A DNA stretch of 64,000 nucleotides from Siphonodentalium dalli (Eukaryota; Mollusca; Scaphopoda; Gadilida; Siphonodentaliidae). Under the pieces are notes generated by a model. The model searched no databases. It had not been told where the DNA came from and saw only the letters and a program-made list of their open reading frames with translations. This document shows, piece by piece, positions 33,575 to 44,118 of this stretch; position 1 is the first letter of the stretch; every line of letters starts with the position of its first letter. The position numbers and the translations under genes are program-made. The stretch covers positions 2,480,001-2,544,000 of the forward strand of contig CP136064.1 of the NCBI GenBank assembly GCA_032622095.1, written 5' to 3'.

Positions 33575-34156
33575 GTGGGGTTACTTTGGCCCGCAGGGGT
33601 AACTTTGGCCCAAAAACAAAAAAGTTTTCTCAAACCGTGATACAATTAACAGTATACTCCAATTCTGAGAGTATACATCTTATTAACTTTATTCCAGTAT
33701 TTTATTTACCAAGAAAAATGTTTTCTGAAGAATTTTGAGACAAAATGGATTCCAGGTAAGCTAAAATACTAGATGTAAACAAGTATTTCATAAGCGCTAA
33801 AAATAGAACCTTCCCAAAATCCTTATGGTGTGGTCACATGACCAAGGTCAAAAAAGTTGTTGTGGTAGCAATTGTTTAAAAACATACATATGTAGGCAAA
33901 AATGGGGTAACTTTGGCCCACTATTTTAGCTATTTTGAGTTATTTACAGAAAGTCATATTTCTTGGAAAACAATGTCAATCATTAAATTATCACTTTAAT
34001 TTGCACCCTGTTAAATTCTTGTTTTATTGATAGTAGATTATAACATGATTGTATATTATAATGATACCCTTTGTGCTATTGTTTATATTTGAGTAATTAG
34101 TGAGATTAACATGTGTTTAAATACATGGAGAAGGGGGTGGTCAAAGTTACCCCACC
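33575..34156. mobile_element. GTGGGGTTACTTTGGCC-ended element
   Basis: Left GTGGGGTTACTTTGGCCC, immediately repeated as GGGGTAACTTTGGCCCA; right complement of GGTGGGGTAACTTTGACC. A third internal copy lies at 33906. About 580 bp without a transposase. Confidence 0.65.
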
Positions 34157-34257
34157 ACTCTTGATAATGCCAGTTTTAAGTTGTAATAGTATTAGGACTA
34201 GGGGGCATTGATTGTTTATATAATATTACTCAATCAAACATGAGATCTGCCAAATCT

Positions 34258-34321
34258 GGGGGGGGGGGGGGGGGGGGGGGGGGGACAAAAATCTGTAGAC
34301 ACAAGGCTGGGGGGGGGGGGG
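34258..34321 (+). repeat. Two G runs (27 and 13 bp)
   Basis: G tracts at 34258-34284 and 34309-34321 separated by a 24-bp spacer; potential quadruplex-forming DNA. Confidence 0.8.
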
Positions 34322-34420
34322 TCCCCAGGCCAGATCGTTTTTTTTCAATTCCAATTTTTCACATTTTATGACTTCTGAGCATTGTTATGACATTAACAGC
34401 TGCTTAAGGATATGATAGGC

Positions 34421-34611
34421 ATAATATATAGAGAATACCTACGAGTTTTGGTTGAATACCCGAATTATCTCATGAGTGGGTGCAAGGAAGTACAGAATTT
34501 CCACGAGCGGCTGCAAGCCGCGAGTGGAAATTCTGTACTTCCTTGCACCCACGAATGAGATAATCCGGGTATTCAACCAAAACCCGTAGGTTTTCTTTTT
34601 ATTATATGCGC
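34421..34611. mobile_element. Foldback element with about 75-bp arms
   Basis: ATAATATATAGAGAATACCT at the left; the arms run from CCTACGAGTTTTGGTTGAAT to the apex CCACGAGCGGCTGCAAGCCG and back to ATTCAACCAAAACCCGTAGG; the right end is TTCTTTTTATTATATGCGC. Its apex (CACGAGYGGCT / AGCC...) and TCATGAGTG segment resemble the foldback at 57046-57222 although the outer stems differ. Confidence 0.9.
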
Positions 34612-34990
34612 TATAAACCGCACCAAAACTGCTAATTTTGTCCTACAGTTCACTTCAAATTGTGTTTAGAAAGCTTCGACATTTGCATTTTGTTTACATT
34701 CCATCAATTGATTTGCTCACCACCGAATGACAAATATCGAGCATAGCTGCCATAAGAAATAGTCCCCATTGTTTTATTCTGAAATGATGCGAGAAAATTA
34801 ATGTATACATAATTTAGTGATAAGAATATATTAAAACAAATGAGTTAATATTATAACAATTAAATAACAGTTTATGAACCGTGAAAATCAACAATTAAAA
34901 CAATAGTCCGGCTGTTATTTATACGCTTTGAAACTTAATGTTATTCGCCGCTATAAACCGGAAGTAATCTCCGAAAAAGTAATACTATTG

Positions 34991-35055
34991 TGTTATCCAT
35001 CGAGTCGGTCAGTGTTATCCATCGAGTCGGTCAGTGTTATCCATCGAGTCGGTCC
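34991..35055. repeat. 22-bp tandem repeat, three copies
   Basis: TGTTATCCATCGAGTCGGTC plus AG, three times with no difference until the last base. Confidence 0.95.
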
Positions 35056-35236
35056 AGGCGATGGATATAACGCTCTACGCCACGGCAATTTCCCACTATT
35101 TAATGGGGAAGCATATAATAAATCAGTTTTACTTGCTTTAGAGTTAATGATTTGAGGTTTCAATTCAGTAGGCATGGCATCTAACATGCATCATTGTAAT
35201 TCTGTCCATGATGTATCTACATTTAGAAGGGTAATG

Positions 35237-35309
35237 GTATGTGTTGTTTGGTACATGCATACAAACACATAAGCGGTGATGCTGTAATGTTATCACTTTT
35301 TTATTTCAG
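35237..35309 (+). other. Predicted small intron before the pogo-like ORF
   Basis: A GTATGT donor at 35237 and a TTTTTTATTTCAG acceptor ending at 35309 would remove 73 bp just upstream of the ATG, leaving it in the downstream exon. Confidence 0.4.
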
Positions 35310-35328
35310 GATTCTTCTCCATTCAATC

Positions 35329-36033
35329 ATGACACGGGTCTATCGCAGAACACCCGGTGCTCGCCGATACCAAGATTACACATCTGAGAGTTTGAGCAAG
35401 GCCCTCGAATGTATAAACAGTGGTGTGATGTCACAGAAGGAGGCAGCTGCCTCCTTCCACATACCCAGGAGTACACTAAAAAACAAACTCAGCAAGATGC
35501 ACAGTAACAATGTCGGCAGGCCGGGTGTGTTAACCGTAGATGAAGAAAAGACAGTTGTTGATCATATTATCGCTATGAGCGATTACGGATTCCCGCTTGA
35601 CAGCTATGATTTGAGGGTATGTGTGAAAAACTTTCTGGACAGGAAAGGAACAACCGAGCCCAGATTTCAACAAAACTTTCCTGGTAAGGAATGGTGCTTT
35701 TCGTTTCTAAGACGAAACAGATCCCTAACTAAGCGATTCGCATCAAACATCAAGAAAAAAAGAGCAGCCATATCGCCAGAAACAATAGAAGGGTACATCA
35801 GCAATCTCGAAGTTGAGTTAGAAAACGTGGAACCTCATAATATCTACAATTACGATGAGACTAACCTGACTGATGATCCCGGAAATAAGAAGATTATCAC
35901 AAAAAGGGGCTGTAAATACCCCGAACGCGTGCTTAATACTTCGAAAGCCAGTATCTCCTTAATGTACTGTGGATCTGCTGAAGGAGAGTTGCTACCACCT
36001 TATGTGGTATACAAAGCGGAGAACCTGTGGTAG
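35329..36033 (+). CDS. Pogo/Tigger-like transposase, C-terminally truncated (234 aa)
   Basis: Start chosen at ATGACACGG, where similarity to the family begins; the frame is also open upstream to 35239. Residues about 12-58 form an HTH_psq DNA-binding domain (SQKEAAASFHIPRSTLKNKL), 64-140 a CENP-B-type HTH (LTVDEEKTVVDHI, then PGKEWCFSFLRRNRSLTKRF), and 170 onward the start of a DDE_1 domain with the first catalytic Asp at D176 (NYDETNLTDDPGNKK) and YVVYKAENLW at the end. Family members continue about 200 more residues with the other two acidic residues; here a TAG follows Trp234, so cleavage activity is not expected. AATAAA lies about 9 bp after the stop. The preserved frame over all of 234 codons suggests either a young truncation or retention as a DNA-binding protein. 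Confidence 0.9.
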   Translation: MTRVYRRTPGARRYQDYTSESLSKALECINSGVMSQKEAAASFHIPRSTLKNKLSKMHSNNVGRPGVLTVDEEKTVVDHIIAMSDYGFPLDSYDLRVCVKNFLDRKGTTEPRFQQNFPGKEWCFSFLRRNRSLTKRFASNIKKKRAAISPETIEGYISNLEVELENVEPHNIYNYDETNLTDDPGNKKIITKRGCKYPERVLNTSKASISLMYCGSAEGELLPPYVVYKAENLW

Positions 36034-36641
36034 TTAAAATAAAACACCTTTAAATGTTGGGGGCATCACGATATAGGCAAGCGAGCAAAGAGAGTTTTTG
36101 TCATCATAGGCTATTTCGCTATTGCGAAATGGGTGATCGTTACATGTAGCATAATTACATTGAACGACATATTTAATTATGTTTGTGTGTGAATAACTAT
36201 GCTGAAGACTTCCAATAACATATTAAATGGTCAAATACGCGCGTTCTTATCCGAATCTCGACATGCCATGTTTGTGTATATGGTACACTACCGTTCCAAC
36301 AAATCTTGCTGATACTTCCGTTCCAACACATCTTGCTATTTATCATTTTGCTGGTGAGAAAGTTTATGTTCATGTTGGTGCTATTTATATGCACAGAAAA
36401 AGGTACCATTACTCGGGAAAGCAACCTACTGAAATGCATATTGATGTACGCGAATCATGTTGCGTTCTCACACAATGCAGTTATCCCAAATCCGCGCTCT
36501 TTAAAATAGAATTGGCTGCATGGCTGGCCTACTTCTGATGGCACAGTATGTTACGCACCTGTCCGACTAAGTCACTTTGAACCCAAAATGTATACAAAAT
36601 TCGCGCAAGCTCTTCACATTGAAACGGGGTACCCACAAGTG
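36034..36641. other. No gene recognised
   Basis: I could not find the missing pogo C-terminus (second Asp region, L-P-P-N-x-T-x-x-x-Q-P-L-D) in any frame. ACTTCCGTTCCAACACATCT-like phrases form a 25-bp direct repeat at 36290-36335. Confidence 0.5.
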
Positions 36642-37093
36642 ATATATATGTGTGTGTTCTTTATAGACTCGGACCGATTGAGCTCAAACTTGGTGTCTAC
36701 GGGAAGTGTCATGGACGGGTTCAAAACTTGGTATCTACGGGAAGTGTAATGGACGGGTTAAATTGTGACCCCGACCTGACCTTGACCTTGAAAATGATCA
36801 ATTCAGGGTCAAATCGGGTAAAATTGAAAAACAAAAAATTAAATTAAAAAATTAAAAAGGCACAATTAACTCATTGAACAAAAAAATTAAATTAAAAAAT
36901 TAATTAAAAGCATTAAGTAAAAAAGCCAGTAAATTAAAAAGGCACAATTAACTCATTGAAAAACAAAATAATTTAAATAAAAAATTAATTAAAAAAATAA
37001 AAAATTGTCATAAATTAATTAAAAACATTAATTTAAAAAATTAAAATTGTCATGTTTCTGACGATTGCCGCCAGTGGCGGGCTAACCTGCTAG
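36642..37093 (+). mobile_element. Non-autonomous Helitron-like element
   Basis: Starts with TGATATATATGTGTGTGTTC and the shared GACCGATTGAGCTCAAACTT. It ends with the stem-loop GCCGCCAGTGGCGGGC, then TAACCTGCTAG before T. The middle is an A-rich stretch of AAATTAAAAAATTAA repeats (36830-37060). Confidence 0.75.
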
Positions 37094-38754
37094 TATTATT
37101 ATATATTGTGGCTCCCTGTTCAAAATCCGACTCTGCGCATGCGCGAAACAACAGACCCCCCCCCCCCCTTCACAAATTTAGCTGCTAAAATCATGGTAAC
37201 GAAATTGTGACTTATTACAAGCAAAAATATATTTAATGTGTGCTTTGTTCACAATATTAAATATTGAAATTGATCTCCTTAGCCAACGATAAAAACGATA
37301 AAAAAAAATAATTCTTTTATTTTAATATGCCTCTGCGCATGCGCGAAGAAACAGACCCTCTGTAGCCAGTTCGACAGCCAAAGTCACGGTGGTAAACCGG
37401 GGACTCGTGTGTGCAAAATAGAAGTACAATTCTTATGGATATGTGCGTTTATTATGCTGTATTTCCGTGTCAAAAATCGTATGGTTTCCGGACCGGTATT
37501 CCGGTCTCCCGGGATATAGGAAAATAAGGATCGGACCGGTATTCCGTTCTCCCGGGTTGAAAGGATTAATGCATTTCTATGAACCTGCCTTTTGCTATTT
37601 AATTATTTAAGTTGATTTAACCATTTACATGTACTTCATATGTGACAAATATTTGATATCTTCTTCTGACCATACCTTATATAAGTCATAAATACTAATT
37701 ATTGGTGCACGCAATACTCTATTAGTAGGCTGCTAATGTTTATCCTTTCCAACCTTTATAAAAAAATCTTTCACCCATCTATACTATTCTTCACTGTTAC
37801 TTGTGTTTGTTTCTCATTCTCATCTAATCAACTATATATAGCTAAATATAATGATTATTATTATGAGCTAATAAACAAATTCAAACACAAAATTCATACC
37901 GAGTCAGAAAAGGATACCATAGTACAGAGCACTTTTAGTTTTGCCATAGACGAAATAATGGTTTTACCAATTACCGGTATAAACCAGAATTTGTCAAGTC
38001 ACCGGAACAAAATTGTCCGAATAGCAGAATTTAACCAGTTAATTTACTTTTCATTCCGAATATCGATCGAGCATGAGGTTGTCACTGGTTGAGTGGTTGT
38101 GTAAATTATTCCAGACGTCAACTTGGCAAAATTAATGCCAGTGATGTGATTCTATCGAACAGTAAGAAATGGTTTTCAGTCTCTAGTATCTGTTTAAAAA
38201 AAACGTGATAATATCGTTAACCGCGGTTTTATTTTTAAAAAATCACTGTTTTTATTTTCGTTAATATGGCCCAGCCCTAATAATGGGTGTGTAACAATTC
38301 ACACACAGTATTATGTGGAATTTATCAACAGACCATGAAGGATGCTACAATACAAGATCGTTGGCAGTTAACATGTTGATCTATTCACACACTAGTGTCA
38401 TTCTATCTATTATATATATCTATATTAGTTACCTCGAGCAGGTCAATCCTCCGCTGAACTCCGGACTTCCGGAAAACGAATGGTACATCTATATTCTTGA
38501 CTATCATTGCCGCCAATATGACTAAAATTCTGTAAAGAGAAATGATTTACTCATTAGAATACAGCCCTCAATATATCAACCCTGGGAATGAGGGTCTATT
38601 GCCAAGACGACTAAAATAATGCCTATTGCCTAGGCAAAATTTTATATATTCTTTTGTTATACTCTTTTGACTAATGCACATTATGTGCAGAAGATTATAC
38701 CCATACCTGGTTATACGAGCACCTATACGACAATTATAGTCCTGCCATATAGAA
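37094..38754. other. No gene; two NRF1-like sites and a MITE end
   Basis: CTCTGCGCATGCGCGAA occurs at about 37132 and 37331, each followed by ACAGACC; this matches the NRF1 palindrome. GACCGGTATTCCGGTCTCCC recurs at about 37493 and 37535. A 118-codon frame (37736-38092) with a hydrophobic start has no recognised domain. TTATTTTCGTTAATATGGCC then CAGCCCTAA near 38265 looks like one end of an unpaired DNA element. Confidence 0.45.
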
Positions 38755-39852
38755 AATGAAAGTGTCAATGACACTGTAGCTCAACTTAGGTAGGGGGAAT
38801 AATTTAATGGTTGACAGTAAATGGAGGAATAGGAAAGGTGCTAATTGAAATGTCTAACCTGCGCCAAAGGATTTAGTGATGCAAAGAGTAAGATACAAGA
38901 TGGCTGCTGGTGGCCATTTTTTTTTACCAATTGACCCCAAAAGGACTCGTTCCCATCTACGTATAATTGTTAACATCCATGACAAATTTTATGAAGATCT
39001 GACCAAAGCTACGACCTACAAATTTCATGATGATCAGATGAACAGTACGACCTGTAGACCGCGCCAATGGATTGAATTTTGAAATCCAAGATGGCCGCTG
39101 GCAGCCATGTTATTCGGTCGAATGACCCCACAATGATTTGTTCCCATCTACATGTCAATGTCAACATTCATGACAAATTTCATAAAGATTAGACCAAAGG
39201 TACAACTCGTTCCCATATACATGTCAGTGTTAACATCCATGACAAATTTAATAAAGATCAGACCAAAGGTATGACCTGTAGCCCATGCCAAAGGATTTAG
39301 TCATGCAAAGAGTAAAATGCTGGTGGCCATGTTTTTTGACCGAATGAACCCAAAACGACTCGTTCCCATCTACATGTCATTGTTATAATTCATGACAAAT
39401 TTCATGACCATCTGACCAAAGCTATGACCTGTAGCCCACACCATAGGATTTAGTCATGCAAAGAGTAAAATCCAAGATGGCTGCTGGTGGCCATGTTTTT
39501 TGACCGAATGACCCCAAAACGACTCGATCCCATCTACATGTCATTATTAACATTAATGACAAATTTCATGATGATCAGACAAACAGTACGACCTGTAGCC
39601 CGCGCCAATGGATTGAATCTTGAAATCCAAGATGGCTGCCAGCAGCCATGTTTTTTGGCCGAATGACCCCAAAATGACTCGTTCCCATCTACATGTCAAT
39701 GTCAACGTTCATGACAAATTTCATGAAGATCAGACCAAAGGTACAACCTGTAGCCCGCGCCAAAGGAAATTGTTGACGGACACACGCACACACGGACGAC
39801 GGACGCCAAACCATGGCAATAGCTCAAACTTACAAAAGTAAGTTGAGCTAAT
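38755..39852. mobile_element. TIR-bounded minisatellite element, copy C (complete)
   Basis: Left end AATGAAAGTGTCAATGACAC then TAGCTCAACTTAGGTAGG; right end GTAAGTTGAGCTAA. At least five diverged 164-bp-type units lie inside. The tail is CACACGCACACACGGACGAC then GCCAAACCATGGCAATAGC. The terminal 12-bp TAGCTCAACTTA / TAAGTTGAGCTA is perfect. The last 35 bp also form a hairpin, TAGCTCAAACTTAC / GTAAGTTGAGCTA. Confidence 0.85.
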
Positions 39853-39950
39853 AAAGGACACGGGATAGGGGTGTAATTTAAAGATTTTAATTACAAAGGA
39901 ATAAGAGTCAAGTCAAGCCTGTCAAAACACAGAACCAGGTCACAAATGGA

Positions 39951-40041
39951 CCACATGACATGATGACCAGTTATTATCTTCACCACATGACATGATGACC
40001 AGTTATTATCTTCACCACATGACATGATGACCAGTTGTTAT
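39951..40041. repeat. 32-bp tandem repeat, about 2.8 copies
   Basis: CCACATGACATGATGACCAG repeated at 39951, 39983 and 40015. Confidence 0.95.
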
Positions 40042-40669
40042 ATTAAACAAATTGCGTTCAGTGCAAAACTTGTTTTTTTATTTCGCTCATCTTGACTTCT
40101 TGTTATTCTGTACTCCAACTAAATGCACCAAACAGATAATGTTAGCGACCATATGCGCATGAAAAGCTGATGTACACACATGGTCAAAAAAGTTTTAAAA
40201 CAATAGAGCACGTGCTTGTCAAGGCTATACTCTGTCAGACACAATTGGCTACATTTGTCATTGTGAGATGATTGGTATGTTGCAAGCATGTAACTGGCAC
40301 AATGACCTCCTTTCCAGTTGGTGCAGCTTGCTCGACATTAAATGGTTGTTTGGAGATTGATTACCATATTACTGTTAGGATTTTATATTGACCCCACTAG
40401 CCGAGTGTGTCAAATTGTCAATGTCTGCAAGTCGCATGTAAAATGATATTGTGGACATGTGCCATGTGGCTCAATTGTGGAATTAATACAAAATTCCAGT
40501 GTAAACTGGATCATGGCATTGCTAGCTTCAACAAACGTCCATTTCACTTCTTATTTGAACATGTCTTCATTAATTTGCCTCTTGGCTAAAGACAATGCCG
40601 ACGCAAATTGCCGTTTGACGACGCTAATTCCCAGGGCGGATATATGGTGCTGCACACTTACAGAACAAG
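40042..40669. other. No gene recognised
   Basis: Frames at 40407-40713 overlap one another and have no domain signal. Confidence 0.4.
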
Positions 40670-40795
40670 GTCACCAGAATGAGGATGAATTTAGTGATGC
40701 TAGCCCGCTGTAATTTAGTGACGCTACCCTGCACAGCGGGCTAGCATCACTAACTTCATCCTCTGTGGACCTCATTCTGCTTGGTCTCATCTATT
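40670..40795. mobile_element. Single GAATGAGG hairpin, rearranged copy
   Basis: AGAATGAGGATGAATTTAGT starts the left arm, with an internal duplication of AATTTAGTGATGCTA; the right arm ends TGTGGACCTCATTCTGCTTG. Same family as 597-1044. Confidence 0.75.
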
Positions 40796-40956
40796 ATGGG
40801 AGAAACAATTCTTGCAAAACCAATCTGAGAACGTTGGATTGATGACATATTTACATCGGAGATGACGCTGTAAGCAGTGGCAGTGCTATGAAGTTTGATG
40901 CCTTGACCATTGGCACTGATGCAATTCAATGAAATTGGCCACGGAACTTAAATTTA

Positions 40957-41074
40957 TTAGTATAATTTATACATATCCGAAATTAGTTAGTATAATTTAT
41001 ACATATCCGAAATTAGTTAGTATAATTTATACATATCCGAAATTAGTTAGTATAATTTATACATATCCGATATT
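40957..41074. repeat. 30-bp tandem repeat, four copies
   Basis: TTAGTATAATTTATACATAT then CCGAAATTAG, four near-perfect copies. Confidence 0.95.
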
Positions 41075-41303
41075 AAATTGACGTGATTTATAATTTGAGT
41101 TGACGGATTTCATGGATTTCATTGGATTTCTCAATTAATTTATATCAAAAATATCGAACTATATATGCATGGAGCAGAGTACAATTTCTAGGAGGAAGTA
41201 AATAGAAATATGGATTTTTGGTAAACTGTCAATCATTTCCAGTTCAGCTAATTTTCGTCAGATTCTCACGGCTATAGCATGATTGGTCAGTGTGAATTAG
41301 AAT

Positions 41304-41444
41304 GGGGATAAACATGCTGTCTGGTGTGATTTTGGGACGTTTATTGCTGGGTATTCTGTTTTACTGGCTCCTCGCAACACCAGTAAAACTGCATTTTCCA
41401 TCGTAAACCCGCCCCCAATCACACCACATAGCATGTTTATCCCC
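41304..41444. repeat. Imperfect foldback
   Basis: GGGGATAAACATGCTGTCTG then GTGTGATT pairs with AATCACACCACATAGCATGT then TTATCCCC; inner TTTTACTGG / CCAGTAAAA closes the loop. Confidence 0.8.
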
Positions 41445-41639
41445 TAAATTATGTGTCAATCATCAGTATAAATCCCATTCGGGACAAGACACTAGACCTC
41501 TATGTAAGTGTACCGGTGCTTCAGGAGTAACAGAGTGGATTTAGATTTCCAGTTGCGTCACCACTCAATTGTCATCATTCCACACAAGATAGTCCGTTCA
41601 GGAGCTTTGTTGTTTTGTAACTGTTTCAAAGATCCATAT

Positions 41640-41734
41640 GAAGTTTGGTAATGATTGGATGAGGGATGTGGCCTGTATGGTGTGCCAAAGGAAATTGTGG
41701 ACAGATGGATGCTCGGATGTCAAACCATGACAAT
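41640..41734. repeat. Minisatellite-element tail (left part, interrupted)
   Basis: TGTGCCAAAGGAAATTGTGG, then CAAACCATGACAAT. It resumes after the hAT-like insertion at 42929 with ATCTCAACTTAAGAGTTGAG then CTAA, the usual end of this element. Confidence 0.75.
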
Positions 41735-42920
41735 TAGTGATGAGCCGATAATCGGGAACGACAATCGGAATCGGCCGATTGTGGCCCATCGGATGACAAT
41801 CGGTACTTGGGTTTGAACATTAGGATTTCCGATTGTCTAAATAATAAATGAGTGCTCGCTTTTCTTCAATAAACTGTTTTAAATATGACGATGTTTTGTT
41901 GAATAAATGACCAGTAAACATGGGAAAGTGATACCAAACACAAACTTGATATACATACATGTCTTCTGCAATACCTCGGCCGCACCTGTGTCTATGTTTG
42001 AACAATATATTAGTGGGGATCGCCGGGTAGCACGTGACATTTTGGGTTGGAGTGAGGCAGCGAGCATGACGCCGTGATCGCGCATAGTAATTAATTATTG
42101 GCATACCGGAACAGTCGATTGATTTCTTTAGCATTGTGATGTACACAACGTACATATCATGGGACTCATGTACGCCCATAGGTAACTTTATTGTTCGTCA
42201 ACATGTAGACATTTTGATTTATGTATGTCAAACTATCAAAATTCAAAATGTATGCATACGCAGTACAACAAAGCTATCTATATAGTACATACAACGTAAC
42301 AGGTATAAACACTACTATAGAAACCGAAAGTGCATGTCACGTGACTTTAAATAATTGAAGACAATGTCATTCCATCCAGTCAGCCTCGCATGACGTCACG
42401 TATATGTCACCACAAATGATTATTATGATGACCACGCCGAAATCGAATCGTGTCTGTGAAATTGACATGAACATGGTGTAACTTGCAACTAGTTCAGGCG
42501 GCTCATTTCCTAATTTTTTTTCCTTTGATGTGATGTCTTTGAATTGGGATCAAAGAAAAATGCCGTTTGATGAATTGTTATCAAAAACGGACCATGGACA
42601 TGTCGTCATGCACGTGGCTACATCAAACTTTCAAAAAATTTGTTGTGGAATAGCCTAGAATACATGGGTATGTTGCTGTATTCGATCACTAGTCTGCCCA
42701 TACCCACCTATCTCCTTACCCAAACATATACTTATGTATACAGTGTACTGGCATATTACTACGTGTGTTGCTTGGTGCTAATTCTAGATATTATATAACA
42801 CATATAACATATTCTGCTATAATTATTCAATAATCGGAATCAGCACCTGAATCGGCCGATTGTGATCTCAAATAATCGGCAATCGGCGCACGGCTCTATT
42901 TGACAATCGGCTCATCACTA
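41735..42920. mobile_element. hAT-like non-autonomous element with 8-bp TSD
   Basis: Exact target duplication ATGACAAT at 41727-41734 and 42921-42928. The TIRs match over 15 bp, TAGTGATGAGCCGAT, and further CGGCCGATTGTG / AATCGGCCGATTGTGA phrases sit near both ends. YARNG-type ends with an 8-bp duplication are the hAT signature. No BED finger or transposase frame was recognised; the frames at 41820-42179 (minus) are unassigned. Confidence 0.9.
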
Positions 42921-43212
42921 ATGACAATATCTCAACTTAAGAGTTGAGCTAAAAATTTCACTAAAACAAAATTACTCTCTGGCAATATTACAATCCTGTT
43001 GGAAGAAAATTTCCCACGTTTACAGTGTGACGTTTAGGCAAGGAGACAAAGTACTCTGGAGTGCCTAATAGTCATACAATGATTTGTTTTTTTCCTGGTG
43101 AAATTCGCACATGTACAATCCTATTTTTGTTCATGTACTTTTATTAATATGTGTACCTGCCTAATTCTTTGATTATTAGACTTTCAGTATGAATATTTAG
43201 TACATGCTGCAG

Positions 43213-43395
43213 TCAACCCTTCGATGACTGGAGCTGTGCTGGTGCAGTATTAAAGGTCCTCTGCCAGTGCATTCTCTTATATATGCAAGTCTCCCATAGG
43301 GAGCTTCGCATATATAAAATAAATGCACTGGCTTACAAAGTCAACATAAATATTGTTAGGCCAATCTATTCTCTTATATATGAGGCTCCACAAAG
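43213..43395. mobile_element. AATGCATTCTCTTATATATG family MITE, 3'-truncated
   Basis: Opens TCAACCCTTCGATGACTGGA, matching the complement of the right end at 19939, then GTATTAAAGGTCCTCTGCCA and a TGCATTCTCTTATATATGCA hairpin. The second hairpin is broken after about 43390. Confidence 0.7.
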
Positions 43396-43614
43396 GTGGA
43401 TCTACCATCCGAAAGAGAAAGGAATTTTTAGGACGTGTCTGGGTGCCATTTGTCACTGAGCACCCTAAGTTTCTGCACTTAATTTTAATATTACTAACAT
43501 ACATGCAATGTTTTACATTAATCTGACAATTATTTCAACTGTGGATGGATGTATATCCATGCAAAGGTGAAACCAACATCCCGCGATGTGGGCCGCCCCA
43601 CATGGACTATAATA

Positions 43615-43690
43615 AGATGCTCATTAATTAATTATCAAATAGCATCATTATTAATTATCAAATAGCATCATTATTAATTATTGTTTTTCA
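43615..43690. repeat. About 27-bp AT-rich direct repeat
   Basis: ATTAATTATCAAATAGCATC occurs twice, followed by ATTATTAATTATTG. Confidence 0.8.
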
Positions 43691-43886
43691 TTATGAATAT
43701 CCAATTATAAGCTTTGTTAATTCCATTACCCAAATAAAATTGATTTTAAACTATAAATTTTATACTTTTTATTGAAAAAGCAAGGTCCCAATCGTCCAAA
43801 CCCAAAAAACATTGCATGTCTTTTTAAAGCCGATGTTAATTTCACTTCCCATTTGTTGATTTAAGTATATTTTATCTAGGTTTTAG

Positions 43887-44062
43887 ATCATATAATAAAT
43901 AGAATCTACCCAGTTTACAGTGAATTTACAATACTTGTCCAGTAAATTTAAGTCTGAACCTCATCAAAGGCTCGGTCTGGACTTAATTTACTGGACTCGT
44001 TTTGTAAATTCTGCTATAAACTGTGGACTCATTGTAGATCCTCCATTTATTATATGCTCAAC
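43887..44062. mobile_element. Foldback element, ATAATAAATAGA-ended
   Basis: ATATAATAAATAGAATCTAC pairs with GTAGATCCTCCATTTATTAT. The inner arms, TTACTGGAC and GTCCAGTAAA, flank an apex near AAAGGCTCGGTC. Diverged copy of 7347-7508; the right flank ATGCTCAACA is shared with the repeat ending at 20508. Confidence 0.8.
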
Positions 44063-44118
44063 AATAGATTGTAGAAGAAAACGCCAACAGATAATACAGT
44101 AATTGTTATCCACACCCA

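Noticed and set aside
34928-35155. 75-codon frame with repeated PSSRSVLSIESV-like peptide
   Set aside because: Product of a 22-bp tandem repeat.
37736-38092. 118-codon frame with a hydrophobic N-terminus
   Set aside because: AT-rich, no domain, no splice or poly(A) context that distinguishes it from chance.
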